This document shows, piece by piece, positions 52,714-61,754 of a DNA stretch of 64,000 bases. Source of the DNA: Maribellus comscasis (lineage in GTDB: Bacteria > Bacteroidota > Bacteroidia > Bacteroidales > Prolixibacteraceae). Location: contig NZ_CP046401.1 of the NCBI RefSeq assembly GCF_009762775.1, forward strand, positions 3,596,001 through 3,660,000, written 5' to 3'. The notes under the pieces were generated by a model. The model searched no databases and was not told where the DNA came from. It saw only the letters and a program-made list of their open reading frames with translations. Each line of letters begins with the position of its first letter. The first letter of the stretch is position 1. The translations under genes were made by a program, and so were the position numbers.

Positions 52714-52932
52714 AATAAATTGCAATAAGTTGAAGGTTCTTTTTATGTTGATATATGTGTGTGATTTTTATTTTGTTATGATTTCTTTTATTGATACTGA
52801 GAGGTGTTTCTTTTCGACAGGTTTATATTTTATGGGATGATATAAAACATCTTTGTTCGTGCGGATATGACGTTTTTAATAAGTATTTTCGATAGCAAAA
52901 TCATAATACCAAACATATTAAAACCAAAAATC

Positions 52933-54978
52933 ATGTTTAAAATTAAGCCTCAGTACATCATCTTATTGTTTTTTTTGATGATCGGAAATGTTTTGTTTGC
53001 CCAGGAATTACCTAAATTTAAATTTGGGAAAATTGGCAAAGAAGAATTGGAAATTAAAACTTGTAATATTGACACCTCTGCACATGCTTTTTTCCTTTTT
53101 GATGTTGGTGAATCCCGCATTGAGTACACACAGTCAATAGGTTTCCAGATAAAATTTACAAGGCATTGTGCGATTAAAATTTTGACAAAATCGGCTTATG
53201 ACTATGCAAGTTTTAAAATACCTGTTTATGAAGCGTCATCGAGTCGTGCAGAAGAAAAGGTTACTAAAATAAAGGCGGTAACTTATAATCTTGAAGAAGG
53301 GAAAGTCAGAGAGACCGACCTGGATAAAAAAGATATTTTTACAGAAGAGGAAGATGAGAACTGGAGTAATGTAAGTTTTACGATGCCTAACGTTGTAGAA
53401 GGTTCTGTGATTGAAGTTGAATATTCTTTAGCATCCGATTTTTTGTGGAATCTACCGATGTGGAGGTTTCAATATGAAATTCCGTCGAAATGGAGTATCC
53501 TGGAGACTACTATTCCGGAATATTTTAATTACAGTAAAGAAATGAAAGGTTATGTCCCCTTATATGCCCAGGAAAGCGCATCGAAAAACGATAAAATTAT
53601 TTTTAACACTATTACCAGGCAATCAAACGGAGGTTTTAGCGGCGTATCTCATCAATACAGCAACGACCAGGTTGATTATATTTGCTATTCTGAAATTTTT
53701 GCATCAAAAGATATTCCTGCCTTTAAAAGTGAAGCATATATTGATGCGATAGAAAATTACACCTCGGCTATTATTTTTGAATTACAGTCAACAAGATTTC
53801 CGAACCAACCGGTAAAAACATATACAACTACCTGGGAGGAAATTGGGAAAAGCCTGATGCAGGATGATGATTTTGGGAAACAACTAAATGCTGTTAAAGC
53901 AGCCAAAGATATTGTTGCAGAATTGGGGTTGGATGGACTATCAAATAGGGAGAAATCAAAAAAAATATTTGAGTACGTGAAGAATTCAACAACATGGAAT
54001 GAAGGATATACCAAATTTTGCAGCAACGTGAAACAGGTTTTTAAAGAAGGAGTGGGAACCAGTGGTGATATTAATATGATGCTGATTAATCTTCTTGACG
54101 CTGCCGGCATAGAAGTGCACCCGGTTTTACTTAAAACGAGATATGCCGGAAAATTGCCTGTCTTTCACCCTTCGTTATCGTCACTCAATTATCTCATAGC
54201 AGCAGTAAAAATTGATAGTGAAACTTATTTGCTTGATGCCACCGAAAAAGAAGTCCCCTTTGGATTAATTCCTGAAAGGTGCATAAACGATAAAGGTCTT
54301 TTGGTTTTTGATGATGGAAAATTTGAGTGGCTTGATTTGAGTTCAAAAAGTTACTCGACGCATACCGCCTTTGGAGAAATTGCCATCAATGAAGATGGGG
54401 AACTGGATGTAAAACTAAATAACAGGCGCAACGGATATCTTGCTTTCGACCGGCGACAGAGCCTGGATATGGACAAAGATGAAATTATTGAGAATTTTGA
54501 AAAAGACCATACCGGATTTTTTGTCGAAGATTACGAGATAACCAATTTGGATAAATACGAGGAATACCTTCAGGAAGAAATAATTGGAGCTGTTAGCGAT
54601 AAAACTACCGTTGCCGGAGACATGATGTACTTTAATCCGTGCTTGTTTGAGAAATTCGATGAGAATCCGTTTAAGCTTGAAGAACGAAAATACCCGGTAG
54701 ATTTTGCTTATCCGTTAAATAACAAATTAACATTTTCGTTTACTGTGCCCGAAAATTGGACGGTTGAAAGTATTCCTGAAAATATAACGATGGGATTGCC
54801 CGACAATGCAGGAAAATTCCTTTATAGTATTCAACAGATGGGAAACAGAATTATTTTTAACCAGTCGTTAACTATCTCCAATTCAATATTTCTCCCCCAG
54901 CAATACAAGAGTCTTAAAGAGTTTTTCAGGCTGCTTGTGGATAAGCAAAATGAACAAATTGTTTTGAAGAAAATTTAA
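52933..54978 (+). CDS. DUF3857/transglutaminase-like exported protein, catalytic residues apparently lost
   Basis: Exported protein of 681 aa. The start at 52933 is preferred because it gives a clean signal peptide (QYIILLFFLMIGNVLFAQ); the in-frame ATG at 52867 adds 22 residues before it. An N-terminal DUF3857 beta-domain (about 50-240) is followed by a transglutaminase-like core (about 300-440). Where active enzymes have a Cys (GDCKDxA type), this protein reads GTSGDINMML; the His position reads SLNYLIAAV, while the Asp-type motif YLLDAT is kept. It is therefore probably a non-catalytic member, as seen in other Bacteroidota. It is followed after 11 bp by a paralogue with an intact Cys and His. 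A weak promoter-like CATCTTTG lies at 52848-52855. Confidence 0.85.
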   Translation: MFKIKPQYIILLFFLMIGNVLFAQELPKFKFGKIGKEELEIKTCNIDTSAHAFFLFDVGESRIEYTQSIGFQIKFTRHCAIKILTKSAYDYASFKIPVYEASSSRAEEKVTKIKAVTYNLEEGKVRETDLDKKDIFTEEEDENWSNVSFTMPNVVEGSVIEVEYSLASDFLWNLPMWRFQYEIPSKWSILETTIPEYFNYSKEMKGYVPLYAQESASKNDKIIFNTITRQSNGGFSGVSHQYSNDQVDYICYSEIFASKDIPAFKSEAYIDAIENYTSAIIFELQSTRFPNQPVKTYTTTWEEIGKSLMQDDDFGKQLNAVKAAKDIVAELGLDGLSNREKSKKIFEYVKNSTTWNEGYTKFCSNVKQVFKEGVGTSGDINMMLINLLDAAGIEVHPVLLKTRYAGKLPVFHPSLSSLNYLIAAVKIDSETYLLDATEKEVPFGLIPERCINDKGLLVFDDGKFEWLDLSSKSYSTHTAFGEIAINEDGELDVKLNNRRNGYLAFDRRQSLDMDKDEIIENFEKDHTGFFVEDYEITNLDKYEEYLQEEIIGAVSDKTTVAGDMMYFNPCLFEKFDENPFKLEERKYPVDFAYPLNNKLTFSFTVPENWTVESIPENITMGLPDNAGKFLYSIQQMGNRIIFNQSLTISNSIFLPQQYKSLKEFFRLLVDKQNEQIVLKKI

Positions 54979-54989
54979 TCTTACCCAAT

Positions 54990-56888
54990 ATGAAAGTTAT
55001 TCCCTTTTTGCTGCTTTTTTTATCTTTTATTGTTGGTAAGGCGAATGAGGTTTCGTTCGGGGCTTCATTAATTTCAGATTCTTTGATGGAAAATGCCAAC
55101 GCTGTAATTCGCTACGACAGTATTTCTTATCATTTAATAAGCCCGGGAAAAGCTGTATTGAAGCGACATAAAGTAATTACTATTTTAAACGAACACGCCG
55201 AAGGACTAACAGAAATGTATGTTCTGTACGACAGAAACAGCAAAGTCACTTCTTTTTCCGGTGAAGTTTTGGACGCGCATGGAGAACGGATAAGAAAAAT
55301 AAAAAAAAATGATATTACAGATAATAGTTTGGTTGGAAGTTATACACTTTTTCAGGATGACCGTTATTTGAGTTTTGACGGTTTACATCATTCTTATCCT
55401 TATACTATTGTTTCCGATTATGAGATTGCGTATGACGGAATTGTTAGTATAAACCGGTGGATGCCCATTCCCACTTATAAGGTCTCCGTTGAAAAATCGG
55501 TGTTTACAATTATTTCAGAAGATCATCAGAAAATAAATTTTAAACCGGTTAATCTACCACAGGAACCTGAGTCGGAGGAAAAAGAAAATTCTACTGTGTA
55601 TCATTGGAGAGTCATCAACAAAAAAGCCCTGGAAAGGGAGCCTTACTCTCCTTCAGTTACAGAAATATTTCCTGTGCTATGGAGTACTCCCGAAAAATTT
55701 GAGTTTGAAAATACTTCCGGAGAGTTTAAAAGTTGGGATAGTTTTGGACAATGGAAATGGAATTTGATTGAAGGAAGACAGGAGGTTTCCGAGAAGACAA
55801 AAAATGAAGTTTTGGAACTCATCAGGAATGCAACAAACGACAAAGCAAAAGCCCGGTTGATTTATGAATACTTTCAAAACAAGACACGTTATATCAGTAT
55901 TCAGTTAGGAATCGGGGGGTGGCAACCTTTCCCGGCCCTGGTTGTTGACGAGGTCGGTTATGGAGACTGTAAAGCGCTATCGAACTACATGATTGCACTT
56001 TTGAATATAGCTGGTATTCATTCAATATATTCCGTAATCGGAAATGGAGATTCAAAAATAAAGTTTCCCGATTTTCCATCCATGGGGCAGGCAAACCATG
56101 TAATTGTTTGTGTTCCTTTTGAAAGCGATACAACCTGGCTGGAATGCACAAGTCAGGAGTATCCTTTTGGTTATATCGGCACCGGCAATAACGACAGATA
56201 CGTACTTTTAGTTACCGAACAGGGAGGGAAGCTTGTAAAAACACCGTCGCTGGATAAAGATGTAAATCTGCAAATCAGGAAAGCCGAAGTAAAATTGGAT
56301 AGCGAAGGAAACGCGAAAGCCATGGTGTCAACAGAGTTTTCGGGTTTGCAGTATGGTAACCGGAATTTTATTCTGAGCGAAAGTAAAGAGGAGCAACAAA
56401 AATGGTATTTGAAAAATATGGATTTCAATTCTCCGAAATTAAATTCTTTTAGGGTTCAGGAAAAAAATCATAATTCACCTGTAGTCGAAGAAGAATTGGA
56501 TTTATTTTTGCCTTCTTATTCAACCGTTTCGGGAACAAGGATGTTTTTAAAACCAAATCTTCTGAATTCGTTTTCGAGACCACCTAAAAGAGTAAGAGAC
56601 CGAAAATTTCCTTTTGAAAGGGAATTTGCATACACTGATATTGATTCTGTTATTTATACTATTCCCGACGATTTTGTTTTGGAATCTTCGATGAACGACA
56701 CTTCTCTTGATACTGAATTCGGTGCATACAGTATCAGTGTTAAAATTGATGAGAGCAGTTTGGTGTATGTACGCAAGGTAATTATGAACAAAGGACACTG
56801 GCCGGCAGAGAAATATGAAAATTTCCGGTCGTTTTTAAACCAAATGTATAAACTGGATCAGGGAAAAGTGGTTTTTGTTAAAAAGTGA
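54990..56888 (+). CDS. DUF3857/transglutaminase-like exported protein with intact Cys-His
   Basis: Exported protein of 632 aa (signal peptide residues 1 to about 18). It has the DUF3857 N-terminal domain (about 45-240) and a transglutaminase-like core (about 265-400) with Cys in VGYGDCKALSNYMIALL and His in GQANHVIVCV. The third position is WLECTSQEYPFG, Glu or a nearby residue instead of the usual Asp. The C-terminal third is a beta-rich domain. Bacterial members of this group are thought to be peptidases or cross-linking enzymes of the periplasm, but no reaction is established. It forms an operon with the degenerate paralogue upstream and ends 3 bp before the convergent oxyR stop. Confidence 0.87.
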   Translation: MKVIPFLLLFLSFIVGKANEVSFGASLISDSLMENANAVIRYDSISYHLISPGKAVLKRHKVITILNEHAEGLTEMYVLYDRNSKVTSFSGEVLDAHGERIRKIKKNDITDNSLVGSYTLFQDDRYLSFDGLHHSYPYTIVSDYEIAYDGIVSINRWMPIPTYKVSVEKSVFTIISEDHQKINFKPVNLPQEPESEEKENSTVYHWRVINKKALEREPYSPSVTEIFPVLWSTPEKFEFENTSGEFKSWDSFGQWKWNLIEGRQEVSEKTKNEVLELIRNATNDKAKARLIYEYFQNKTRYISIQLGIGGWQPFPALVVDEVGYGDCKALSNYMIALLNIAGIHSIYSVIGNGDSKIKFPDFPSMGQANHVIVCVPFESDTTWLECTSQEYPFGYIGTGNNDRYVLLVTEQGGKLVKTPSLDKDVNLQIRKAEVKLDSEGNAKAMVSTEFSGLQYGNRNFILSESKEEQQKWYLKNMDFNSPKLNSFRVQEKNHNSPVVEEELDLFLPSYSTVSGTRMFLKPNLLNSFSRPPKRVRDRKFPFEREFAYTDIDSVIYTIPDDFVLESSMNDTSLDTEFGAYSISVKIDESSLVYVRKVIMNKGHWPAEKYENFRSFLNQMYKLDQGKVVFVKK

Positions 56889-56891
56889 GCT

Positions 56892-57833
56892 CTATTTCCA
56901 CTCCACTATTGTTCCCCGTTTGTCATCCTGAAGTTCAACCGGAATATCTTCCCTTATTTCACGCCAAAGCAGGTTGATAAGTTTATGTTTTGCAAAATGC
57001 CTTGAATAAACCAGACTTACTTCACGCAAAGGTTTGAAATTAGTAAACGACTTTACATTATTGGCCCGTTGTGGCGACATCCCGTCTTTAGCCAATTCAG
57101 GAATCAACGTGATTCCACCTTCTCTGTCCACAATATTCATTAGCGTTTCCAACGAGCCGGCTTCAAAATGGAAAGGAAGTTTACTGTCGGTCGTTCCTAA
57201 AAATGAACAAAGATTAATCACCTGGTCGCGGAAACAATGTCCGTCACTCAGCAACCAAATTTCAGGTGTTGCTATGTCTTTTAAAGTAATTTCTTTTTGT
57301 TTATGAAGTTTATGACCTGCATTGGCATAAATCAGCATTTCTTCGTAGAAAATTGGTTTTTCGTTTATTTTATCCTCTTTTAGTGGCGTAACCAGAATTC
57401 CAACGTCAATTAAATCTTTATTAAGGAGTTCTACAATATTTTCAGTTGTTTGTTCTACAACTTTAATAAAAATATTGGGATACTTTTTTTTGTATTTTCC
57501 AATAAAAATGGGTAAAAGATATGGAGCTAATGTTGGAATTATACCCACGCGCAATAAACCGGAAACCTGATTTTTGTGGTCCTTAACAATATTATTTATT
57601 TCATCGGTTTGTTTCAGAACAACACGCGCCTGTTCAATAATTCGCTGGCCTACATCAGTTGGTATGAGAGGTTGTTTGCTCCGGTCAAAAATGATTATCT
57701 CCAAATCTTCTTCCAGCTTTTTAATTTGCATGGAAAGTGTGGGTTGAGTAATAAAACAATGTTCGGCTGCCTTTCCAAAATGCCGGTAGGTATCAACCGC
57801 AACAATGTATTCCAATTGGGTTAAGGTGATCAT
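56892..57833 (-). CDS. oxyR: OxyR-like LysR-family regulator of oxidative stress
   Basis: LysR-type transcriptional regulator of 313 aa. The N-terminal winged helix-turn-helix (residues about 1-60: TLTQLEYIVAVDTYRHFGKAAEHCFITQPTLSMQIKKLE) is followed by the effector domain with the OxyR-specific GHCFRDQVINLC, in which two cysteines separated by eight residues match the peroxide-sensing Cys199/Cys208 pair of E. coli OxyR. It should activate catalase and peroxiredoxin genes on oxidation. Its stop is 3 bp from that of the convergent transglutaminase-like gene. Confidence 0.95.
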   Translation of the reverse strand: MITLTQLEYIVAVDTYRHFGKAAEHCFITQPTLSMQIKKLEEDLEIIIFDRSKQPLIPTDVGQRIIEQARVVLKQTDEINNIVKDHKNQVSGLLRVGIIPTLAPYLLPIFIGKYKKKYPNIFIKVVEQTTENIVELLNKDLIDVGILVTPLKEDKINEKPIFYEEMLIYANAGHKLHKQKEITLKDIATPEIWLLSDGHCFRDQVINLCSFLGTTDSKLPFHFEAGSLETLMNIVDREGGITLIPELAKDGMSPQRANNVKSFTNFKPLREVSLVYSRHFAKHKLINLLWREIREDIPVELQDDKRGTIVEWK

Positions 57834-57889
57834 GGCGCGTTATTTTGTTTTAAAATTAGAAATAATCCATGAAATAAAGCGCCTATTGA

Positions 57890-58426
57890 CTATAATTTAG
57901 GAAGAAAGCAGTTATTTCTTAAAGTTTGTCGATACCACTCAAAAGAGGCAACGCCTAACGCATGAGAAATATTCATCGATTTACAACCGCCGGGCATTGG
58001 AATATAAATTTGTAGTTCACTTTTATTGATAATGTTTTCAGGTAAACCATGAGATTCATTTCCGCCCAGCAAAATCATTTTTTCAGGAAGTTCAACTTCG
58101 TAAATATTTTTGGAATTTTCACAGGTCTCCAAAACAACAAATCGATACCCGCCTGAAATTACGGATGAGAATTTTTCTTCGTTTATAATTTCCCAGGATT
58201 GTTGTTCAAAAGAAAAACCTGCTGTTTTTCTGATTTTTGATTCGCGTTTCTGAATCTTATCATCGATAAAAAGAACCCTTTCCGCACCTAGGTTATGTCC
58301 CATTCGAATAATATGCCCCATGTTGTTTGGGTTGCTGATTTTCCAGCTCGCAACGATTAATTTGTATGACTCGCTGAGCGGTTCAACCGACTGTTTTTTA
58401 AAAAAATTGACCGAATTAGTAATCAT
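57890..58426 (-). CDS. SPOUT-class (TrmH/SpoU-like) RNA methyltransferase
   Basis: Protein of 178 aa with the knotted SPOUT fold signatures: motif 1 NPNNMGHIIRMGHNLGAERV, motif 2 LLGGNESHGLPENI and motif 3 IPMPGGCKSMNISHALGVASFEWYRQ. Such enzymes 2'-O-methylate rRNA or tRNA; the target nucleotide is not predictable. The start at 58426 is chosen because the upstream in-frame ATG at 58477 adds 17 residues unlike the family and would overlap the promoter of the divergent lipoprotein gene (58434-58467). It lies 56 bp upstream of oxyR on the same strand. Confidence 0.88.
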   Translation of the reverse strand: MITNSVNFFKKQSVEPLSESYKLIVASWKISNPNNMGHIIRMGHNLGAERVLFIDDKIQKRESKIRKTAGFSFEQQSWEIINEEKFSSVISGGYRFVVLETCENSKNIYEVELPEKMILLGGNESHGLPENIINKSELQIYIPMPGGCKSMNISHALGVASFEWYRQTLRNNCFLPKL

Positions 58427-58433
58427 TGTAGCC

Positions 58434-58467
58434 TTTGTTTCGTTATTCAGATAAAATAGTAATTTTG
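58434..58467 (+). promoter_or_regulatory. Promoter candidate for lipoprotein gene
   Basis: TTTG at 58434-58437, 22-bp spacer (slightly long), TAATTTTG at 58460-58467, an exact TAnnTTTG box. The predicted start is about 10 nt before the ATG at 58484. Confidence 0.45.
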
Positions 58468-58483
58468 TGCAAAACAATAAAAA

Positions 58484-59278
58484 ATGAGGTTTAAATTTCC
58501 TGTTATCGCGTTTTTTTTACTTGCTGTTTTTGTTGCATGCGGACCATCGGACGAAGAAAAAGCAAGGGTGAAACTTAACCTGGCTAAATCGTTACTGGAG
58601 AAGAATGACACTGTCGGTGCTTTGCTTCACTTAGACAGTATTCCGAAATTATATCCTGAAGCGATGTATTCTGCCAATGCTGCCAAGAATCTGGCGAGTG
58701 AGGTTGGTTTTGATTTGCTTCAAAAAAAGGAAGCAGAACTGGATTCGGTAAAAGTACAAATAGTTGATCTGGAAAAAGGATTTAAAAAAGAAAAGACACA
58801 ATTCGACAGGTACACACAATACATTCATAAACGTCAAACTTTTGAACGCGCCTGGGATCGTTCGTATATTCAGGTTCATCTTGATGAGCGGGGAGAAATT
58901 TACTTAAGTAGCAATTATTACGGAGATCACTGGTTGAACCATGTAGCTTTGCGGGTGTATGATCAGGGAGACGATGCCAAAACAGATACCATCCCTCTGG
59001 GAGATGTAAACAACCACCACAGCGATTTTATGGAGCTAAAATGGGAAAAGGTGTCGTACCGAAATGGCAAATACAACGACGTGCTGGAGTTTATATCCGG
59101 TAATGTTGACCGGCGCCTGAAAGCTGTTTTCCTTGGGAAAGAATACTATTACATTATCCTTGAAACCTATGACAAGGAAGCCGTTCGTGATGCACTGGCA
59201 CTTTCAAAAGCGATTAAGCGGCGCAGCAAGTTGGAAGCGGAAATTAAGGGATTGCAGAGCCGGCTGCAAATCAATTAA
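58484..59278 (+). CDS. Lipoprotein with coiled-coil segments, function unknown
   Basis: Lipoprotein of 264 aa (lipobox VFVAC, Cys19). Residues about 25-75 look like a TPR-type helical repeat (KLNLAKSLLEKNDTVGALLHLDSIPKLYPEA). A coiled coil follows at about 78-115 (KKEAELDSVKVQIVDLEKGFKKEKTQFDRY), then a beta-rich domain (YIQVHLDERGEIYLSSNYYGDHWLNHVALRVYDQG) and a final coiled coil (KRRSKLEAEIKGLQSRLQ). No known family is recognised. It converges with the polyphosphate kinase gene, and their stop codons share TTAA at 59275-59278. Confidence 0.82.
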   Translation: MRFKFPVIAFFLLAVFVACGPSDEEKARVKLNLAKSLLEKNDTVGALLHLDSIPKLYPEAMYSANAAKNLASEVGFDLLQKKEAELDSVKVQIVDLEKGFKKEKTQFDRYTQYIHKRQTFERAWDRSYIQVHLDERGEIYLSSNYYGDHWLNHVALRVYDQGDDAKTDTIPLGDVNNHHSDFMELKWEKVSYRNGKYNDVLEFISGNVDRRLKAVFLGKEYYYIILETYDKEAVRDALALSKAIKRRSKLEAEIKGLQSRLQIN

Positions 59279-61677
59279 ATTATTTCCTCGACATTTTCGG
59301 GAGGATTTGCCAAAACAGCTTTGTTGCCGTTCACTACAATCGGACGTTGAAGCAATCTCGGGTGTTCAGCCAGCACTTTTATCCATTCCTCATCCGAAAG
59401 ATTTTTGCCTTTGTAGTTTTCCTTGTATTCTTTTTCCTGTGTGCGAACAAAGGTGACAGGTTTTTCTCCGGTTTTCGAAATAATTTCTTTTAACTCTCCT
59501 TCAGTAAGTCCATCGATGAGGTATTTTTTTATTTCAATATCGTATCCCTTTTCTTCCAAATATTTTAGCCCTGCCCGACTTTTGGCACAGCGTGGATTAT
59601 GATATATTTTCATGACGATATGGTGTTTGCTTTTTATAAAATTATAATAGTCTTCTTGTGCACGATATTTTTTTCCGGGAGTTCCTGTATTGTATTTATT
59701 TAATAATTCCGGGTCCAGAATACGGGCTTTTACATTGTCTTTTAATTGAATTTGAAGCATTTCCTTTAGTTCCGTTTTAATCTCTTTATCGTAAATCGGG
59801 CAGGCTACTTCAATTCTCCTGTTCAGGTTTCGTGGCATCCAGTCGGCCGAAGAAATAAACATTCTTTCGTTTCCGCCATTTCCAAACAGAAAAATACGCG
59901 AATGCTCCAGGTATTTATCAACTATGCTTATCGCTGAAATGTTTTCACTCAGCCCTTTTATTCCCACCTGCATGCCAAAAATACCGCGGACAATCAATTG
60001 AATTTTTACTCCCTCCTGATTTGCCTGATACAATTTTTTCATCATGCGTGGGGCAATAAGGCTGTTCATTTTTAAAATCATCCAGGCTTTTTTCCCTTTT
60101 CGGGCGAGTTCTATTTCGCGATCGATACATTCGTTGAAAAAATCGCGCATGTAAAAGGGGCTTACAATCAGATGCTTGTAGTTGAACTGTTTGTAGTTGT
60201 GTTTGAAAAATTCGAACACTTTTTCCACTTCATCAGCCAGCCGGGGATCTGATGTCATTAGCCCCTCGTCAGCGTAAACCCGTGCAGTTCCTTCATGAAA
60301 ATTGCCGGTACCAATGTATGCGTAGTTTTTGTATGTGTTATTTTCTTTACGTTTTACCCAGGCCAGTTTACTGTGTACTTTCATTCCGGGTACTCCGTTA
60401 ATTACATTGGCTCCTTCTTCCTGCAGCTTATTCGACCAGAAAATGTTAGCCTCTTCATCAAAACGCGCCTGGAGCTCAATTACAACGGTAACTGCTTTTC
60501 CGTTCCGGATTGCATTCAAAAGTGCATTAACTACTTTCGAATTAGATGCCACACGGTAGATTGTAATTCCAATTTCCTTTACCTGTGGGTCAATTGCAGC
60601 CTCGCGCAAGAAGTCGATAAAGTGATTAAATGTTTGGTAAGGATAATGTAACATCACATCTTTCCTGCGAAGAATTTTCAGAACACTTGTATTGGGTCGT
60701 AAATCTTTATGGAGAAAAGGTGGCAGCTTCGGATAATAGTGTTTTTTCTTTCCAATTTCCGGAAATTCCATAAAGTCCTTATGGTTGTGGTACCTCCCAC
60801 CGGGAATGGCATTTTCCTCAGCATCAATTTTTATCTTTTTGAAAATAAAATTTCTCAAATCATCGGGCATTTCGCGATCGTAAAGCAGACGTACAGGTTT
60901 GCCGGTTTTTCTTTTTTTGAGACTGTGGCTCATTTTTTCCATAAAACTTTTCGAGATATCATCGTCGATATCGAGTTCTGCATCCCTTGTGATTTTTATG
61001 GTGTAAGCTTCATGAACATCATAATCGAAATAGAAAAATAAATCATTCAAACAAAACCTGATGACATCGTCGAGCATTATCACATATTTCTTTTTGCCGT
61101 TTTTGGGCAATACAAGAAACCGCGGCACCGATCTGCCGGGTATCCGAATCAGAGAATAAGCGTAATCCTCCGGGTCTGATTTTTGGGAAAGTTTAACGGC
61201 AAGGTATGCTGAGCGGTCGCGCAAGTAGGGAAACTTATTTTTTTTGTTCAGCATTATCGGAACAAGGTTGGGGAGCACCGTTTCGTAAAAATATTTTTTT
61301 ACAAAAACACCATGCGCATGGTTGAGTTCTTTTTCGTTTATAAGGAAGATATTATTTTCCCTGAGTTCTTCAAAGATATTTTTGAAAATCTCCTGAACCT
61401 TGTTTTGCTGAGAAATAACAATTTCCTGAATTTTGTCATGCAAATCCCTTGGAGTGTAATTTCCAAGTAAATTTTCTTCATCTTTTCCCAAATCGACCAT
61501 TCTTCGGACAGTCGCCACACGTACCCTGAAAAACTCATCAAGATTGTTTGAGAAAATACCAATAAACCGGATGCGTTCAAATAAGGGTGTATTCGGATCC
61601 TCAGCTTCCTGTAAAACCCGCTCATTAAACGAAAGCCAACTTATTTCCCTGTTTGTGAAATGCTGATCTGAATACAT
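59275..61677 (-). CDS. ppk1: Polyphosphate kinase 1 fused to C-terminal ArsC-like thioredoxin-fold domain
   Basis: Protein of 800 aa, about 110 longer than a usual PPK1. Residues about 1-688 are polyphosphate kinase: N domain (FTNREISWLSFNERVLQEA), head domain and the two catalytic domains with the autophosphorylated-His region MKVHSKLAWVKR and the second His in EHSRIFLFGNGGNERMF. From Met689 (59613) the chain continues in frame, without a stop, into a complete ArsC/Spx-like domain of 112 residues: IYHNPRCAKSRAGLKYLEEKG with the redox Cys, TFVRTQEKEY and LLQRPIVVNG with two substrate-type Arg, but Asn in ANPPENV where arsenate reductases usually have Arg. The start at 61677 is preferred; 61737 is in frame. 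PPK1 makes polyphosphate from ATP. The role of the fused domain is unknown. Confidence 0.92.
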   Translation of the reverse strand: MYSDQHFTNREISWLSFNERVLQEAEDPNTPLFERIRFIGIFSNNLDEFFRVRVATVRRMVDLGKDEENLLGNYTPRDLHDKIQEIVISQQNKVQEIFKNIFEELRENNIFLINEKELNHAHGVFVKKYFYETVLPNLVPIMLNKKNKFPYLRDRSAYLAVKLSQKSDPEDYAYSLIRIPGRSVPRFLVLPKNGKKKYVIMLDDVIRFCLNDLFFYFDYDVHEAYTIKITRDAELDIDDDISKSFMEKMSHSLKKRKTGKPVRLLYDREMPDDLRNFIFKKIKIDAEENAIPGGRYHNHKDFMEFPEIGKKKHYYPKLPPFLHKDLRPNTSVLKILRRKDVMLHYPYQTFNHFIDFLREAAIDPQVKEIGITIYRVASNSKVVNALLNAIRNGKAVTVVIELQARFDEEANIFWSNKLQEEGANVINGVPGMKVHSKLAWVKRKENNTYKNYAYIGTGNFHEGTARVYADEGLMTSDPRLADEVEKVFEFFKHNYKQFNYKHLIVSPFYMRDFFNECIDREIELARKGKKAWMILKMNSLIAPRMMKKLYQANQEGVKIQLIVRGIFGMQVGIKGLSENISAISIVDKYLEHSRIFLFGNGGNERMFISSADWMPRNLNRRIEVACPIYDKEIKTELKEMLQIQLKDNVKARILDPELLNKYNTGTPGKKYRAQEDYYNFIKSKHHIVMKIYHNPRCAKSRAGLKYLEEKGYDIEIKKYLIDGLTEGELKEIISKTGEKPVTFVRTQEKEYKENYKGKNLSDEEWIKVLAEHPRLLQRPIVVNGNKAVLANPPENVEEII

Positions 61678-61754
61678 TTTTATAAAACTTATTGGTAACT
61701 TTTCGAATATCAGAAAACCTGATGAAATTTCAAACAAAAAAGAGATTTATAAAA

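Noticed and set aside
57834..57889. GGCGC/GCGCC inverted bases around the oxyR start
   Set aside because: Five-base arms far apart; likely chance, and no clear OxyR half-sites were seen.
59275..59278. Shared TTAA stop of two convergent genes
   Set aside because: A curiosity of compact convergent genes without functional implication.
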